In this document: positions 33,603 through 42,151 of the stretch, piece by piece
How the letters are laid out: each line of letters starts with the position of its first letter
Numbering within the stretch: the first letter of the stretch is position 1
Assembly (NCBI GenBank): GCA_022241475.1
Contig: JAKOMT010000003.1
Location: forward strand, 143,125 to 207,124
Reading direction: 5' to 3'
DNA from: Microvirga sp.
GTDB lineage: Bacteria > Pseudomonadota > Alphaproteobacteria > Rhizobiales > Beijerinckiaceae
Length of the DNA stretch: 64,000 nucleotides
Program-made: the position numbers and the translations under genes
The notes under the pieces: model-generated
What the model was told of the DNA's origin: nothing
Databases searched by the model: none
Seen by the model: only the letters and a program-made list of their open reading frames with translations

Positions 33603-34883
33603 ATGACCTACGCTTTCGGCGGCTTCGCGCTCCTCATCTTCTCCGGCGTCCCGATCGTCTTCGCGCTCGGCGTCGCGGCCCTGCTCGCCGTCGTGATGAT
33701 GACCGACGCGCCGCTCGTGATCGTGGCGCAGCGCGTCTACGGCGGCGTCAACTCGTTCTCGCTGATGGCCATCCCGTTCTTCGTCACGGCGGGCGTCATC
33801 ATGGCGGAGGGCGGCATCGCGCGGCGCTTCGTCGATCTCGCCGCGGCCCTCGTCGGCTGGATCACGGGCAGCCTGTATCTCGTGGCGATCGTCACCAGCA
33901 CGGGCCTCGCCGCGATATCGGGATCGGGCTCGGCGGATACGGCCGCGGTCGGCAGCATCCTCGCGCCGGAGATGCGCAAGCGCGGCTACGACATCGATCT
34001 CGCGGCCTCGGTGATCGCGGCGGGCGGCGCGCTCGCGCCGATCATCCCGCCGAGCATCATCATGGTGGTGATCGCGATCACCTCGAACCTGTCGATCGGC
34101 GCGATGTTTCTGGGCGGAATCGTCCCGGGCCTCCTCATCGCGCTGGCCCTATGCGTCACCTGCTGGATCTTCGCCAAGCGCGGCGGGCCGGTCTATCGCG
34201 ACACGGAGCCCTTTTCGCTCGCGCGGCTGGGCCGGACCTTCGTCGCGGCGATGCCGGGGCTGCTGTTGCCGATCATCGTCGTCGGCGGGATCGTGGGCGG
34301 GGTCTTCACCGCGACGGAGGCGGCCTGCGTCGCGCTCGTCGTCACGATCCTCGTCTCGGTGCTGATCTACCGCGAGATCGGCATGCGCGACCTTCCGCGT
34401 CTGTTCCTCAAGGCGATCAGCCTGTCGGCGGCGGTGCTCATCATCGTCAGCACCGCGAGCGTCTTTTCCTGGATCATCGCCAGCCTCGGCGCGCCGCGCA
34501 TGCTGGACGAGTGGATCCGCAGCGTGACGGATTCGCCGATCGTCTTCCTGCTGCTCGTGAACCTGCTGCTGCTCCTCGTGGGCATGTTCATGGAGAGCAT
34601 CTCGGCGATCCTGATCATCCTGCCGGTGCTCATGCCGATCGCGGTCGGCTACGGGATCGACCCCATCCAGTTCGGCGTGATGGCGGCCCTCAATCTCTCG
34701 ATCGGCCTCATCACGCCGCCCTACGGCATTTGTCTATTCGTCGCGGCGATGGTCTCAGGACGCAAGGTGGAGCAGGTCTCCTCGCGCATCTGGATCCCGT
34801 TGCTGCCGATGCTCGTCGTCCTCGCGCTGGCGGCCTACGTGCCGTCGGTCGTGCTGACGCTGCCGCGCCTCTTCTTTCCGTAA
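33603..34883 (+). CDS. dctM: TRAP transporter large permease DctM
   Basis: A 426-residue polytopic protein with DctM landmarks: an N-terminal span with FSGVPIVFALGVAALLAV, VNSFSLMAIPFFVTAGVIMAEGGIARR, AISGSGSADTAAVGSILAPEM with the sodium-site loop, APIIPPSIIMVVIAI, the second-half FTATEAACVALVV, and the terminal repeat MNLSIGLITPPYG-like segment (LNLSIGLITPPYGICLF). It forms the elevator transport domain of the TRAP importer with DctQ. The binding-protein gene follows 50 bases downstream. Substrate is probably a carboxylate, given the DctP partner. Confidence 0.96.
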   Translation: MTYAFGGFALLIFSGVPIVFALGVAALLAVVMMTDAPLVIVAQRVYGGVNSFSLMAIPFFVTAGVIMAEGGIARRFVDLAAALVGWITGSLYLVAIVTSTGLAAISGSGSADTAAVGSILAPEMRKRGYDIDLAASVIAAGGALAPIIPPSIIMVVIAITSNLSIGAMFLGGIVPGLLIALALCVTCWIFAKRGGPVYRDTEPFSLARLGRTFVAAMPGLLLPIIVVGGIVGGVFTATEAACVALVVTILVSVLIYREIGMRDLPRLFLKAISLSAAVLIIVSTASVFSWIIASLGAPRMLDEWIRSVTDSPIVFLLLVNLLLLLVGMFMESISAILIILPVLMPIAVGYGIDPIQFGVMAALNLSIGLITPPYGICLFVAAMVSGRKVEQVSSRIWIPLLPMLVVLALAAYVPSVVLTLPRLFFP

Positions 34884-34933
34884 GGCGCGGCGGCGACCGA
34901 ACCAAGAACCACTACAACAGGGGAACTGAAGCC

Positions 34934-35893
34934 ATGAAAACCTTATTTGCGACGGCGGTATTCTCGCTCGTGGCGTTGGCCGGCGCCCAGGCCGCCGACA
35001 TCACGATCCGCGCCGGCCACACCAACGTCAGCGGCTCGATCCAGGACATGGGCATGCAGAAGCTGCGCGATCTTCTCGAGGAGAAGACCGGCGGCAAGGC
35101 CACCATCGAGATCTTCGCCAACGGCCAGATCGGCGACGAGGCGCAGCTCGTCGAGGGCGTGCTTCTCGGCACCGTCGACATGGCGATGACGTCGAACTCG
35201 CTCCTGAGCAACCATGTCACGCCGCTGCGCGTCCTCGACATGCCCTTCCTGTTCAAGGACATCGCGACGCTCAGCAAGGCCCTCGAGGGGCCGGCCAAGC
35301 CGCTGATCGCCGAGGCCGCGACCGCCTCGGGCTTCCAGCTCATCGGATCCTATTCGTCCGGCATCCGCCACCTGATGACGAAGAAGGACATCGATACCAT
35401 CGACGATCTCGCCAACCTCAAGATCCGCACGATGCAGCAGCCCATGCACATCGAAGCGTTCCGGGCCTACGGGGCCAATCCGACCCCGCTCGCCTACAGC
35501 GAGCTCTACGGCGCGCTCCAGTCCGGCGTCGTCGACGGCGCCGAGGGCGCGACCTCCGACTACAATGCCCAGCGCTTCTACGAAGTGGCCGACCGCTTCT
35601 CGCTCGTCGGCTGGCTGAACCTGACCGCTCACATCTTCATGAACCCGGCTAAGTTCGGCGCGCTTCCCGCCGACGTCCAGCAGGCTCTCCTCGAGGCCGG
35701 CGAAGAATCGGCCGTCTGGCAGCGTCAGTACGTCATCGAACAGGAGCAGCCGCTTCTGGCCGAACTGCGTACGAAGGGCGTGACGATCATCGAGCCCGAC
35801 ACGACGCCGTTCCGCGACGCTTCGCAGCCGCTTTACGACAAGTTCCTTGAGACTGACGAGCAGCGCACCCTGTTCGAAGCCCTGACCCAGTAA
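34934..35893 (+). CDS. dctP: TRAP solute-binding protein DctP
   Basis: A 319-residue periplasmic receptor. The signal peptide (MKTLFATAVFSLVALAGAQA) is cleaved probably after residue 20. Mature features are IRAGHTNVSGSIQDMGMQKLRDLLEEKTGG, EIFANGQIGDEAQLVEGVLLGTVDMAMTSN, LKIRTMQQPMHIEAFRAYGANPTPLAYSELYGALQSGVVDGAEG. The Arg in KIRTMQ matches the conserved residue that grips the substrate carboxylate in DctP proteins, so the ligand is expected to carry a carboxyl group. AGGGGA precedes the ATG. Two tandem GC hairpins follow the stop, before the catabolic genes. Confidence 0.95.
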   Translation: MKTLFATAVFSLVALAGAQAADITIRAGHTNVSGSIQDMGMQKLRDLLEEKTGGKATIEIFANGQIGDEAQLVEGVLLGTVDMAMTSNSLLSNHVTPLRVLDMPFLFKDIATLSKALEGPAKPLIAEAATASGFQLIGSYSSGIRHLMTKKDIDTIDDLANLKIRTMQQPMHIEAFRAYGANPTPLAYSELYGALQSGVVDGAEGATSDYNAQRFYEVADRFSLVGWLNLTAHIFMNPAKFGALPADVQQALLEAGEESAVWQRQYVIEQEQPLLAELRTKGVTIIEPDTTPFRDASQPLYDKFLETDEQRTLFEALTQ

Positions 35894-35895
35894 CC

Positions 35896-35941
35896 TCGAG
35901 GCCATGCCTCGACGCGCCGGGGCGGTTCCGCCGCCCCGGCG
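35896..35941 (+). terminator. Two tandem hairpins after dctP
   Basis: First hairpin: TCGAGGC at 35896-35902 and its complement at 35906-35912, loop of three. Second: CGCCGGGGCGG at 35915-35925 and its complement at 35931-35941, loop of five. They begin immediately after the dctP stop and precede the DUF6282 gene by ~40 bases. Expected to protect the dctP transcript end and lower read-through. Confidence 0.65.
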
Positions 35942-35982
35942 TCCCCAACGCGCCTCGAAATCGCCGCCGGCGGGAGACACGG

Positions 35983-36960
35983 ATGAGCCTGCACGAGACG
36001 AGCCTGCGCGAGAGCGCCTTTATCACCGCCCGCCCGCCGATCCCAGGCATGGAATTTCTCGCCGGCGCGGTCGACAGCCACGTCCATTGCTGCCCGCACA
36101 TCAACCGGCGCACGGTGACGCTCTTCGACGCCGTGCGCGCCGCCGCCGATCACGGGCTCGCCGGGCTCGGCCTCATGGACGTGTTCTCCAACACCTCGGG
36201 CCTCGCCGCGCTGGCCAACCAGGAACTTGGGCATCTCGGCGTCGACGTGTTCGGCGGCGTCATTCTGGAGCCCTACGCCGGCGGGTTGTCGCCCCGAGCC
36301 GTCGCGACCGCGCTGAAGATGGGCTACGGCGCCGGCGGGGCGCGGTTCGTCTCGCTGCCGTGCCACCATACGGCCTTCGTCGCGCGCTCCGAGAAGCGCA
36401 GCCCGGCCTATGTCGAGACGACGCTCTCGATCCCCGAGACCGGTCCCTTGCCCGATCCGATCCCCGAGATCATCGATCTCTGCGTCGAAGCCGACGTCGT
36501 GTTCAATCTCGGCCATCTCTCCGGGCCGGAGGCCGTGCGGGTGGCCGAGGCCGCCGCCGCGCGGGGATGTTCGCGCATGCTCGCGCCGGCTGGCTACCTC
36601 GCGCCCGACGAGGCGAAGGCGATCGCGGCCGCCGGCTGCATGCTCGAATTCTCCTTCTTCGTCTTCAGCCACGCCACCGACATCCCCCAGACCATGATCG
36701 ATTCCGAGCGCCACCGCTTCGCCCGCGCCGATTTCTTCAACGCGCTCGCCATCGTCGAAGCGCTGGGCCCGGAGAAGATCGTCCTGTCCAGCGACAGCGG
36801 GGCGCTGGTGCTGCCGCCGCCGGTCGAGGCGTTCCGCGAGTTCATCATGATGTTCGCCTCGTCCGGCGTCGCCCCGGACGCGCTTCGCCGGATGACGGCG
36901 GACAATCCCGCGCGCCTGTTCAAGGTGCGCCGGCGCGCAAGCCTGTCGGAGGCGTCATGA
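35983..36960 (+). CDS. DUF6282-family metal-dependent hydrolase
   Basis: A 325-residue amidohydrolase-like TIM barrel. Metal ligands are visible: DSHVHCCPHINRR with His33 and His35, SLPCHHTAF about residue 127, FNLGHLSGPE about residue 177, and LSSDSGALV with the terminal Asp near residue 272. The family (DUF6282) lacks firm reactions but resembles phosphotriesterase and lactonase-type hydrolases acting on cyclic esters or amides. It is the first enzyme gene after the TRAP system, and its stop overlaps the aldolase start by four bases (ATGA). A lactonase or amidase for an imported or intermediate ring compound is the best guess. Confidence 0.8.
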   Translation: MSLHETSLRESAFITARPPIPGMEFLAGAVDSHVHCCPHINRRTVTLFDAVRAAADHGLAGLGLMDVFSNTSGLAALANQELGHLGVDVFGGVILEPYAGGLSPRAVATALKMGYGAGGARFVSLPCHHTAFVARSEKRSPAYVETTLSIPETGPLPDPIPEIIDLCVEADVVFNLGHLSGPEAVRVAEAAAARGCSRMLAPAGYLAPDEAKAIAAAGCMLEFSFFVFSHATDIPQTMIDSERHRFARADFFNALAIVEALGPEKIVLSSDSGALVLPPPVEAFREFIMMFASSGVAPDALRRMTADNPARLFKVRRRASLSEAS

Positions 36961-37703
36961 GCTTGCGTGTGGGCCTTGCCGCCTGCCTCGTCCGCTCCGT
37001 CGAGATCCTGCCGATCGCGCGCCACGCCGGCTTCGATTTCGTGCTCGCCGACATGGAGCACGGACCACTCTCGCTCGCCGACGCGGCGGCGCTTTGCGTC
37101 GCGGGGCGCGAGGCGGGATATCCGGTGTTCGTGCGGGCGCCGGGCGCGGGCGCGAGCGACATTCCCCGCATCGTCGATTGCGGCGCGCGCGGGCTCGTCG
37201 TCCCCCATGTCGACGGGCTGGCGCAGGCGCGCGCCATCGTCGACGCGACGCGTTTTCCGCCGCTCGGGCGCCGTTCGATCCCCTATCCCGTCGCCGCGAC
37301 GGGCTTCCGGCCGGTCGCTCCGGCGGAGCTGATCGCGCGCAGCGAGGAGGGGTTCGAATTGTTCCTGATGATCGAGAGCCGCGAGGGGCTCGACGAGTGT
37401 GAGGCGATCGCGGCGCTCGACGGCGTCGACGGGCTGATCGTGGGCGCGAACGACCTGACGCAGGCGCTGGGCGCCGTCGGCGATCTCGACGCGCCGCATG
37501 CGCGCGAGGCGTTCCAGCGCGTCGCCGACGCGGCGCGCGCGGCGGGCAAGACCTTCGGCGTCATGGGCGTTCCGGACGCGTTCATCCGGACCCATGCGCT
37601 CGATCTCGGCGCGACGTGGATTATCGCCGCAAACGACGTCAACCTGCTGTTCGAGGCAGCCGAATCGCGTGTGACGTCGATGCGCGCGCTGGACGGCGGC
37701 TGA
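36957..37703 (+). CDS. HpcH/HpaI-family aldolase
   Basis: A 248-residue class II pyruvate-type aldolase. Family pieces in order: GFDFVLADMEHGPLSLADAA with metal-proximal Glu, YPVFVRAPGAGASDIPRIVDCGARGLVVPHVD, FELFLMIESREGLDECEAIAALDGVDGLIVGANDLTQALG with the metal Glu and Asp, and the terminal WIIAANDVNLL. Such enzymes cleave 4-hydroxy-2-oxo acids to pyruvate (or glyoxylate) plus an aldehyde. The start overlaps the upstream hydrolase stop. It is one of three lyase candidates in this cluster (with the two DapA-like proteins), so the pathway probably ends with carbon-carbon cleavage. Confidence 0.9.
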   Translation: MSLRVGLAACLVRSVEILPIARHAGFDFVLADMEHGPLSLADAAALCVAGREAGYPVFVRAPGAGASDIPRIVDCGARGLVVPHVDGLAQARAIVDATRFPPLGRRSIPYPVAATGFRPVAPAELIARSEEGFELFLMIESREGLDECEAIAALDGVDGLIVGANDLTQALGAVGDLDAPHAREAFQRVADAARAAGKTFGVMGVPDAFIRTHALDLGATWIIAANDVNLLFEAAESRVTSMRALDGG

Positions 37704-37715
37704 TCCGCTACTCAA

Positions 37716-38147
37716 ATGGAGTTCGAGACGATCATGGAACGTATCCGCGTCACCTTCGCCGGCATCCCCTTCGAGGGGCGACTGGAAATGGAGAAGGCGC
37801 CCGCCACCTGCGCGGCCTTCCTCAAGCACATTCCCTTCCGCAACAAGGCGATCCACGTGCGCTGGAGCGGCGAGGGCGTCTGGGTGCCCCTCGGCGACAT
37901 GCAGTTCGGCGTTGGCTACGAGAACGCCACGAGCTATCCCTCGCCCGGCGAGGTGATCCTCTATCCGGGCGGCGTCAGCGAGACGGAAATCCTGCTCGCG
38001 TATGGACGCGTGAATTTCGCCAGCATGGCGGGCCAGCTCGCCGGCAACCACTTCATCACCCTCGAAACCAATCTCGACAAGCTCTATGGGCTTGGCCGCA
38101 AGACCCTTTGGGAGGGCGCTCAAGACATCCTCTTCGAGCGCATCTGA
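37716..38147 (+). CDS. DUF3830 family protein (cyclophilin-like fold)
   Basis: A 143-residue protein of family DUF3830, which has a cyclophilin-like barrel without known activity. Recognisable segments: FEGRLEMEKAPATCAAFLKHIPFRNKAIHVRWSGEGVW, and the YPSPGEVILYPGG turn followed by ILLAYGRVNFASMAGQLAGNHF. Start 37716 is used; an ATG at 37734 (MERIRV) with GGAG upstream is an alternative. DUF3830 genes frequently accompany hydantoinases and amidohydrolases, and here the next gene is a hydantoinase. It may bind the same cyclic substrate or assist the hydrolase; no catalytic function can be assigned. Confidence 0.85.
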   Translation: MEFETIMERIRVTFAGIPFEGRLEMEKAPATCAAFLKHIPFRNKAIHVRWSGEGVWVPLGDMQFGVGYENATSYPSPGEVILYPGGVSETEILLAYGRVNFASMAGQLAGNHFITLETNLDKLYGLGRKTLWEGAQDILFERI

Positions 38148-38184
38148 AGCCAGCCGCATATCGCACCGGGAGAAAGCGACCGTG

Positions 38185-39594
38185 ATGACCCTGAAACTCG
38201 ATCTGGCCATTCGAGGCGGCCTCGTCGTCACCGCGAGCGATATGTTTAGCGCCGACATCGGCGTTCGTGACGGCAAGATCGCCGTCATCGCCGAGAACGT
38301 CGAAGGCGCGGAGCGCGAAATCGACGCGAGCGGGTTGTGGGTCATGCCCGGCGGCATCGACAGCCATGTCCACATCGCGCAGGCCTCGGGGCCGGGCATC
38401 ATGATGGCCGACGATTTCGCCTCCGCGACCGCTTCGGCGGCGGCGGGCGGCAATACCTGCGTCATGCCCTTCGCCATGCAGGAGCGCGGCGAGTCGCTGC
38501 GCGCCTGCGTCGAGGCGTATCGCGAAAAGGCCGAGGGCGAGTGCCTGATCGACACGGCCTTTCACCTCATCATTTCAGACCCGACGCCCGCAGTGCTCGG
38601 TCAGGAACTGCCGGCCCTCGTCAAAGACGGCTACACCTCGTTCAAGGTGTTCATGACCTATGACGACCTCGTCCTCAACGACCGCCAGCTTCTGGAGGTG
38701 TTCGAGGTCGCCCGCGACGAGCGCGCGCTCGTGATGGTGCATTGTGAGGGCTACGACACGATCAAGTTCCTCGCCGAGCGGCTGGAGCGCGCGGGCAAGA
38801 CTGAGCCCTACTATCACGCCGTGTCGCGCCCCGAGATCGTCGAACGCGAGGCGGCGCATCGCGCGATTTCCCACGCGCAACTCGTCGACGTGCCGATGAT
38901 GATCGTCCACGTCTCGGGACGCGAGGCGATGGAGCAGATCCGCTGGGCGCAGCAGCGCGGCCTCAAGATCTACGCCGAGACCTGCCCGCAATACATCACG
39001 CTGACCGCCGACGATCTGAAAGGCCTCAACATGGAGGGGGCGAAATACGTCTGCTCCCCGCCCCCGCGCGACCTCGACAGCCAGAACGCTATCTGGGAGG
39101 GCATCACGCAGGGTGTGTTCCAGACCTTCTCCTCGGACCATTGCCCCTTCCGCTACGACAGTGCCGACGGCAAGCTCAATCCGAAGGCGCGCACCTCCTT
39201 CCGCTGGGTGCCGAACGGCATTCCGGGCGTCGAGACGCGGCTCCCGATCCTGTTCTCGGAAGGCGTGTCCAAGGGTCGGATCACGCCGCAGAAGTTCGTC
39301 GAGCTCTCCGCGACGAACCACGCGAAGATGTACGGGCTCTATCCCCGGAAGGGCTCGATCGGAATCGGCTTCGACGCGGACATCGCGCTCTGGGACCCCA
39401 ATCGCCGCGAGACGATCCGGCAGGAAATTCTCCACCACGGCGCCGACTACACCCCCTGGGAGGGCTTCGAGGTCACGGGCTGGCCGGTGATGACGATCGT
39501 ACGTGGCCGTGTGGTGATGGAAGATGGCAAGATCGTCGGCGAAAAGGGCTTCGGCGAAATCATGCGACGTGATTTCAGCGCCTATGCGTCCTGA
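38185..39594 (+). CDS. Dihydropyrimidinase / D-hydantoinase-family amidohydrolase
   Basis: A 469-residue cyclic amidohydrolase with every expected metal ligand: DSHVHIA (His61, His63), TSFKVFMTY with the carbamylated Lys154 and catalytic Tyr159, MVHCEG (His186), IVHVSG (His242) and SSDHCPF (Asp318). This is the dinuclear-zinc set of hydantoinases and dihydropyrimidinases, which open a cyclic ureide or amide to an N-carbamoyl or amino acid. The usual substrate-backbone loops differ enough that the ring could be a hydantoin, imide or related lactam. GGGAG lies 12 bases upstream of the ATG; the adjoining in-frame GTG at 38182 is an alternative. It follows DUF3830 by 37 bases. Confidence 0.92.
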   Translation: MTLKLDLAIRGGLVVTASDMFSADIGVRDGKIAVIAENVEGAEREIDASGLWVMPGGIDSHVHIAQASGPGIMMADDFASATASAAAGGNTCVMPFAMQERGESLRACVEAYREKAEGECLIDTAFHLIISDPTPAVLGQELPALVKDGYTSFKVFMTYDDLVLNDRQLLEVFEVARDERALVMVHCEGYDTIKFLAERLERAGKTEPYYHAVSRPEIVEREAAHRAISHAQLVDVPMMIVHVSGREAMEQIRWAQQRGLKIYAETCPQYITLTADDLKGLNMEGAKYVCSPPPRDLDSQNAIWEGITQGVFQTFSSDHCPFRYDSADGKLNPKARTSFRWVPNGIPGVETRLPILFSEGVSKGRITPQKFVELSATNHAKMYGLYPRKGSIGIGFDADIALWDPNRRETIRQEILHHGADYTPWEGFEVTGWPVMTIVRGRVVMEDGKIVGEKGFGEIMRRDFSAYAS

Positions 39595-39640
39595 ACCGGT
39601 CCAGAAAAGACTATTCAGGAGTTCACTTCTCAAGGGCTGA

Positions 39641-39650
39641 AATATCATAA
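39641..39650 (+). promoter_or_regulatory. Repeat of leader motif before the CoA-transferase genes
   Basis: AATATCATAA occurs here and, identically, at 32781-32790 before the TRAP genes. Both lie in short AT-rich gaps opening a gene run of the same cluster, so a shared regulator site or promoter element is plausible. The gap (39595-39716) holds no gene. Confidence 0.4.
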
Positions 39651-39716
39651 CAATCGATACTATGCCGGGTGTCCCGACGTTGTTACCGTCAGTATCGAAG
39701 AATACGGAAATTCGAC

Positions 39717-40916
39717 ATGGACGCCCTGCGCGGTATCACGGTTCTGAGCTTCAATCACTTTCTCGCAGGTCCTGCAGCGGCCCAGTTGCTGGGCGATCTC
39801 GGGGCCGACGTGATCGCGATCGAGCCGATCGAGGGCGCGTTCCAGCGCAACTGGGCCGTCGCGGGCCATTTCGTCGACGGGCAGAGCGTCAACCACCTCG
39901 CCACCGGCCGCAACAAGCGCAGCCTCGCAGTCGATCTCAAGAGCGCCGAAGGCAAGGCGCTGGTCCATCGCCTCATCGAAGGCGCGGACGTGGTGATGGA
40001 GAATTTCCGGCCCGGCGCGATGGCGCGGCTCGGTTTCGATCCGGACAGGCTCCTTGCCGAGCATCCCCGCCTGATCTACGCCGCCGCGACCGGGTTCGGC
40101 GCAACCGGGCCTTACGCGATGCGTCCGGGACAGGATCTGCTGCTGCAGGCCATGTCGGGCCTCGCCGCGCATACGGGCCGCGCCGACGGGCCGCCGATTC
40201 CGGTCGGTTCGGTGGTGATCGATCAGCACGCCGCCGCGCTCTACGCCATGGGGATCGTCACGGCGCTGTTTCGCCGTGAGCGCACGGGCGAGGGGGGGCG
40301 CGTCGACGTCAGCCTGCTGCAGGCGGCGGTCGATCTGCAGGGCGAATCCATCACGGCCTGGGTCAACGGCGCGCCGCGCACGTCGCCGCGCGGCCCCGGC
40401 GGCGTCGCTTCCTGGTTCAGCGCGGGAGGCTATGGAATCCACGCGGCGCGCGACGGCCATCTCGCCGTCTCGATGAGCACGCCGTCTCAGCTGGCCGAGG
40501 CGCTCGGCGTTCCCGCGCTCGCCGACATTCCCGACGACGCGTCGTTTTCCCGGCGCGAGGAGATCACCGCGCTCGTCTCGGAGAAGATCGCCACGCTGAC
40601 GCTCAAGGAGGCGATAGCGCTTCTCGACGCCAGGGACGTCTGGAACGCGAAGGTCGAGAGCTACGACGATCTTCAGGCCAATCCGCAACTTCAGCATCTC
40701 GAAGCGTTCCCGACCGTCGAGGGCGCGACCGGCGCGCCGGTGACGCTGGTCGGCCATCCGGTGCGCTACGATGGGGAGGCGCCTCCGGTTCGGCTCGCGC
40801 CCCAGCCGCTCGGCGCGCAGACGCGCGAGATTCTGAGCGAGGCCGGCTTTGACGCAGCCGCGATCGACGGACTTGTGGCGCGCGGGATCGTGCGCTGCGC
40901 GGAGAGCGCGTCATGA
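39717..40916 (+). CDS. CaiB/BaiF-family CoA-transferase, subunit 1
   Basis: A 399-residue class III CoA-transferase. Family features: SFNHFLAGPAAAQLLGDLGADVIAIEP at the N-terminus, LAVDLKSAEGKALVHRLIEGADVVMENFRPG, and RPGQDLLLQAMSGL with the nucleophilic Asp at residue 140. The enzyme moves CoA from a donor such as succinyl-CoA to a carboxylic acid through a covalent acyl-Asp intermediate. A start at 39669 (GTG) would add 16 residues but lacks support. The next CaiB gene overlaps its stop, so the pair may form a two-subunit enzyme. Confidence 0.92.
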   Translation: MDALRGITVLSFNHFLAGPAAAQLLGDLGADVIAIEPIEGAFQRNWAVAGHFVDGQSVNHLATGRNKRSLAVDLKSAEGKALVHRLIEGADVVMENFRPGAMARLGFDPDRLLAEHPRLIYAAATGFGATGPYAMRPGQDLLLQAMSGLAAHTGRADGPPIPVGSVVIDQHAAALYAMGIVTALFRRERTGEGGRVDVSLLQAAVDLQGESITAWVNGAPRTSPRGPGGVASWFSAGGYGIHAARDGHLAVSMSTPSQLAEALGVPALADIPDDASFSRREEITALVSEKIATLTLKEAIALLDARDVWNAKVESYDDLQANPQLQHLEAFPTVEGATGAPVTLVGHPVRYDGEAPPVRLAPQPLGAQTREILSEAGFDAAAIDGLVARGIVRCAESAS

Positions 40917-42151
40917 AGCTCGCGATGCGCGTCATCAGCTTCTGCCACTACCTGCAAGGCCCTGCGGCCACGCAGTATCTGGCGGATATGGGCGCGGACG
41001 TCGTCAAGATCGAACCGCTCGGCGGCGCTTTCGAACGCCACTGGTCGGGCGGAGACTCCTATGTCGAGGGCGTCAGCGCCTTCCTGCTTTCGGCCAACCG
41101 CAACAAGCGCAGCCTCGCGATAGACCTCAAACGCCCGGAGGCGCGGGAAGTGATGCTGAAGCTCATCGACGGCGCCGACGTGATCGTCGAGAATTTCCGC
41201 CCCGGCGTGCTCGATCGGCTGGGCTTCGGCTTTGATGCGATCCGCGCTCGCAAGCCGGACATCGTCTACGCCTCCGCCACCGGCCTCGGAGCGGACGGGC
41301 CGGACGCCGCGCGCCCGGGGCAGGATCTCCTGATGCAAGCGCGCTCCGGCCTCGTCGCGGCGACGGGCTCTCGCGAATCGGGGCCGACGATCGTCGGCGC
41401 GGCGGTGGTCGATCAGCACGGCGCGGCGCTGCTCGCCATGGGCGTCCTCGCGGCCTTCGTGCGCAGGCTTCAGACGGGGGAGGGAACGCGAGTCGAGGCG
41501 AGCCTGTTCCAGGCCGGCGTCGATCTCCAGAGCGAGGCGATCACCAAGTATTTCGCCCGCCGCGCCGAGGGCGACGTGATGAGCCGAGGGCCGAATGTCG
41601 GCAGCTGGTATCACGACGCGCCCTACGGCGCCTACGCGATCGCCGACGGGCATGTCGTGCTTTCGATGAACGACCCGGAGAAGCTGGCGCAGGCGCTCGA
41701 CAGCGAGGCGCTTCGCGAACTCCAAAGCGTCGACCGCTACGCCGAGCGCGAGCGCTACGCGGGCGCCGTCGCGCGCGAACTGGCGGGGCGGACCTTCGCC
41801 GAACTCTCCGCGCGCTTCGACGCGCACGGGATCTGGCACGAGCGCGTGCAGAGCTACGACGACCTCGCGCAGGACCGGCAGGCGAAGCATCTCGGCGTGT
41901 TCACGCAATGCGCCGTCGGGGCCTCGCAGGCGACGCTCGTCGCCCATCCCCTGCGCTACGACGGCGCGGTTCCGGAGATGCGCACGATGCCGCTCGAACC
42001 CGGCTGCGACAGCCGCGCCATCCTCACCGAGGCGGGATTTGGCGAGGACGAGATCGAGCGTCTCGCGAGAGAGGGCGTGATCCGCGCGCCGCTTGCGCCA
42101 GAGGCCGCCGAGACGACGACGAAGCAAGAAGAAGAGGCGTCTCTCCCATGA
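40913..42151 (+). CDS. CaiB/BaiF-family CoA-transferase, subunit 2
   Basis: A 412-residue class III CoA-transferase next to its paralogue. It has FCHYLQGPAATQYLADMGADVVKIEPLGGAFERHW, LAIDLKRPEAREVMLKLIDGADVIVENFRPG, and RPGQDLLMQARSGL, again with the nucleophilic Asp (residue 138). Both copies keep the active-site Asp, so each could act alone, but adjacent CaiB pairs (for example in benzylsuccinate CoA transfer) can form heteromeric enzymes. The start overlaps the previous stop by four bases and the stop overlaps the acyl-CoA dehydrogenase ATG, so expression is tightly coupled. Confidence 0.92.
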   Translation: MKLAMRVISFCHYLQGPAATQYLADMGADVVKIEPLGGAFERHWSGGDSYVEGVSAFLLSANRNKRSLAIDLKRPEAREVMLKLIDGADVIVENFRPGVLDRLGFGFDAIRARKPDIVYASATGLGADGPDAARPGQDLLMQARSGLVAATGSRESGPTIVGAAVVDQHGAALLAMGVLAAFVRRLQTGEGTRVEASLFQAGVDLQSEAITKYFARRAEGDVMSRGPNVGSWYHDAPYGAYAIADGHVVLSMNDPEKLAQALDSEALRELQSVDRYAERERYAGAVARELAGRTFAELSARFDAHGIWHERVQSYDDLAQDRQAKHLGVFTQCAVGASQATLVAHPLRYDGAVPEMRTMPLEPGCDSRAILTEAGFGEDEIERLAREGVIRAPLAPEAAETTTKQEEEASLP

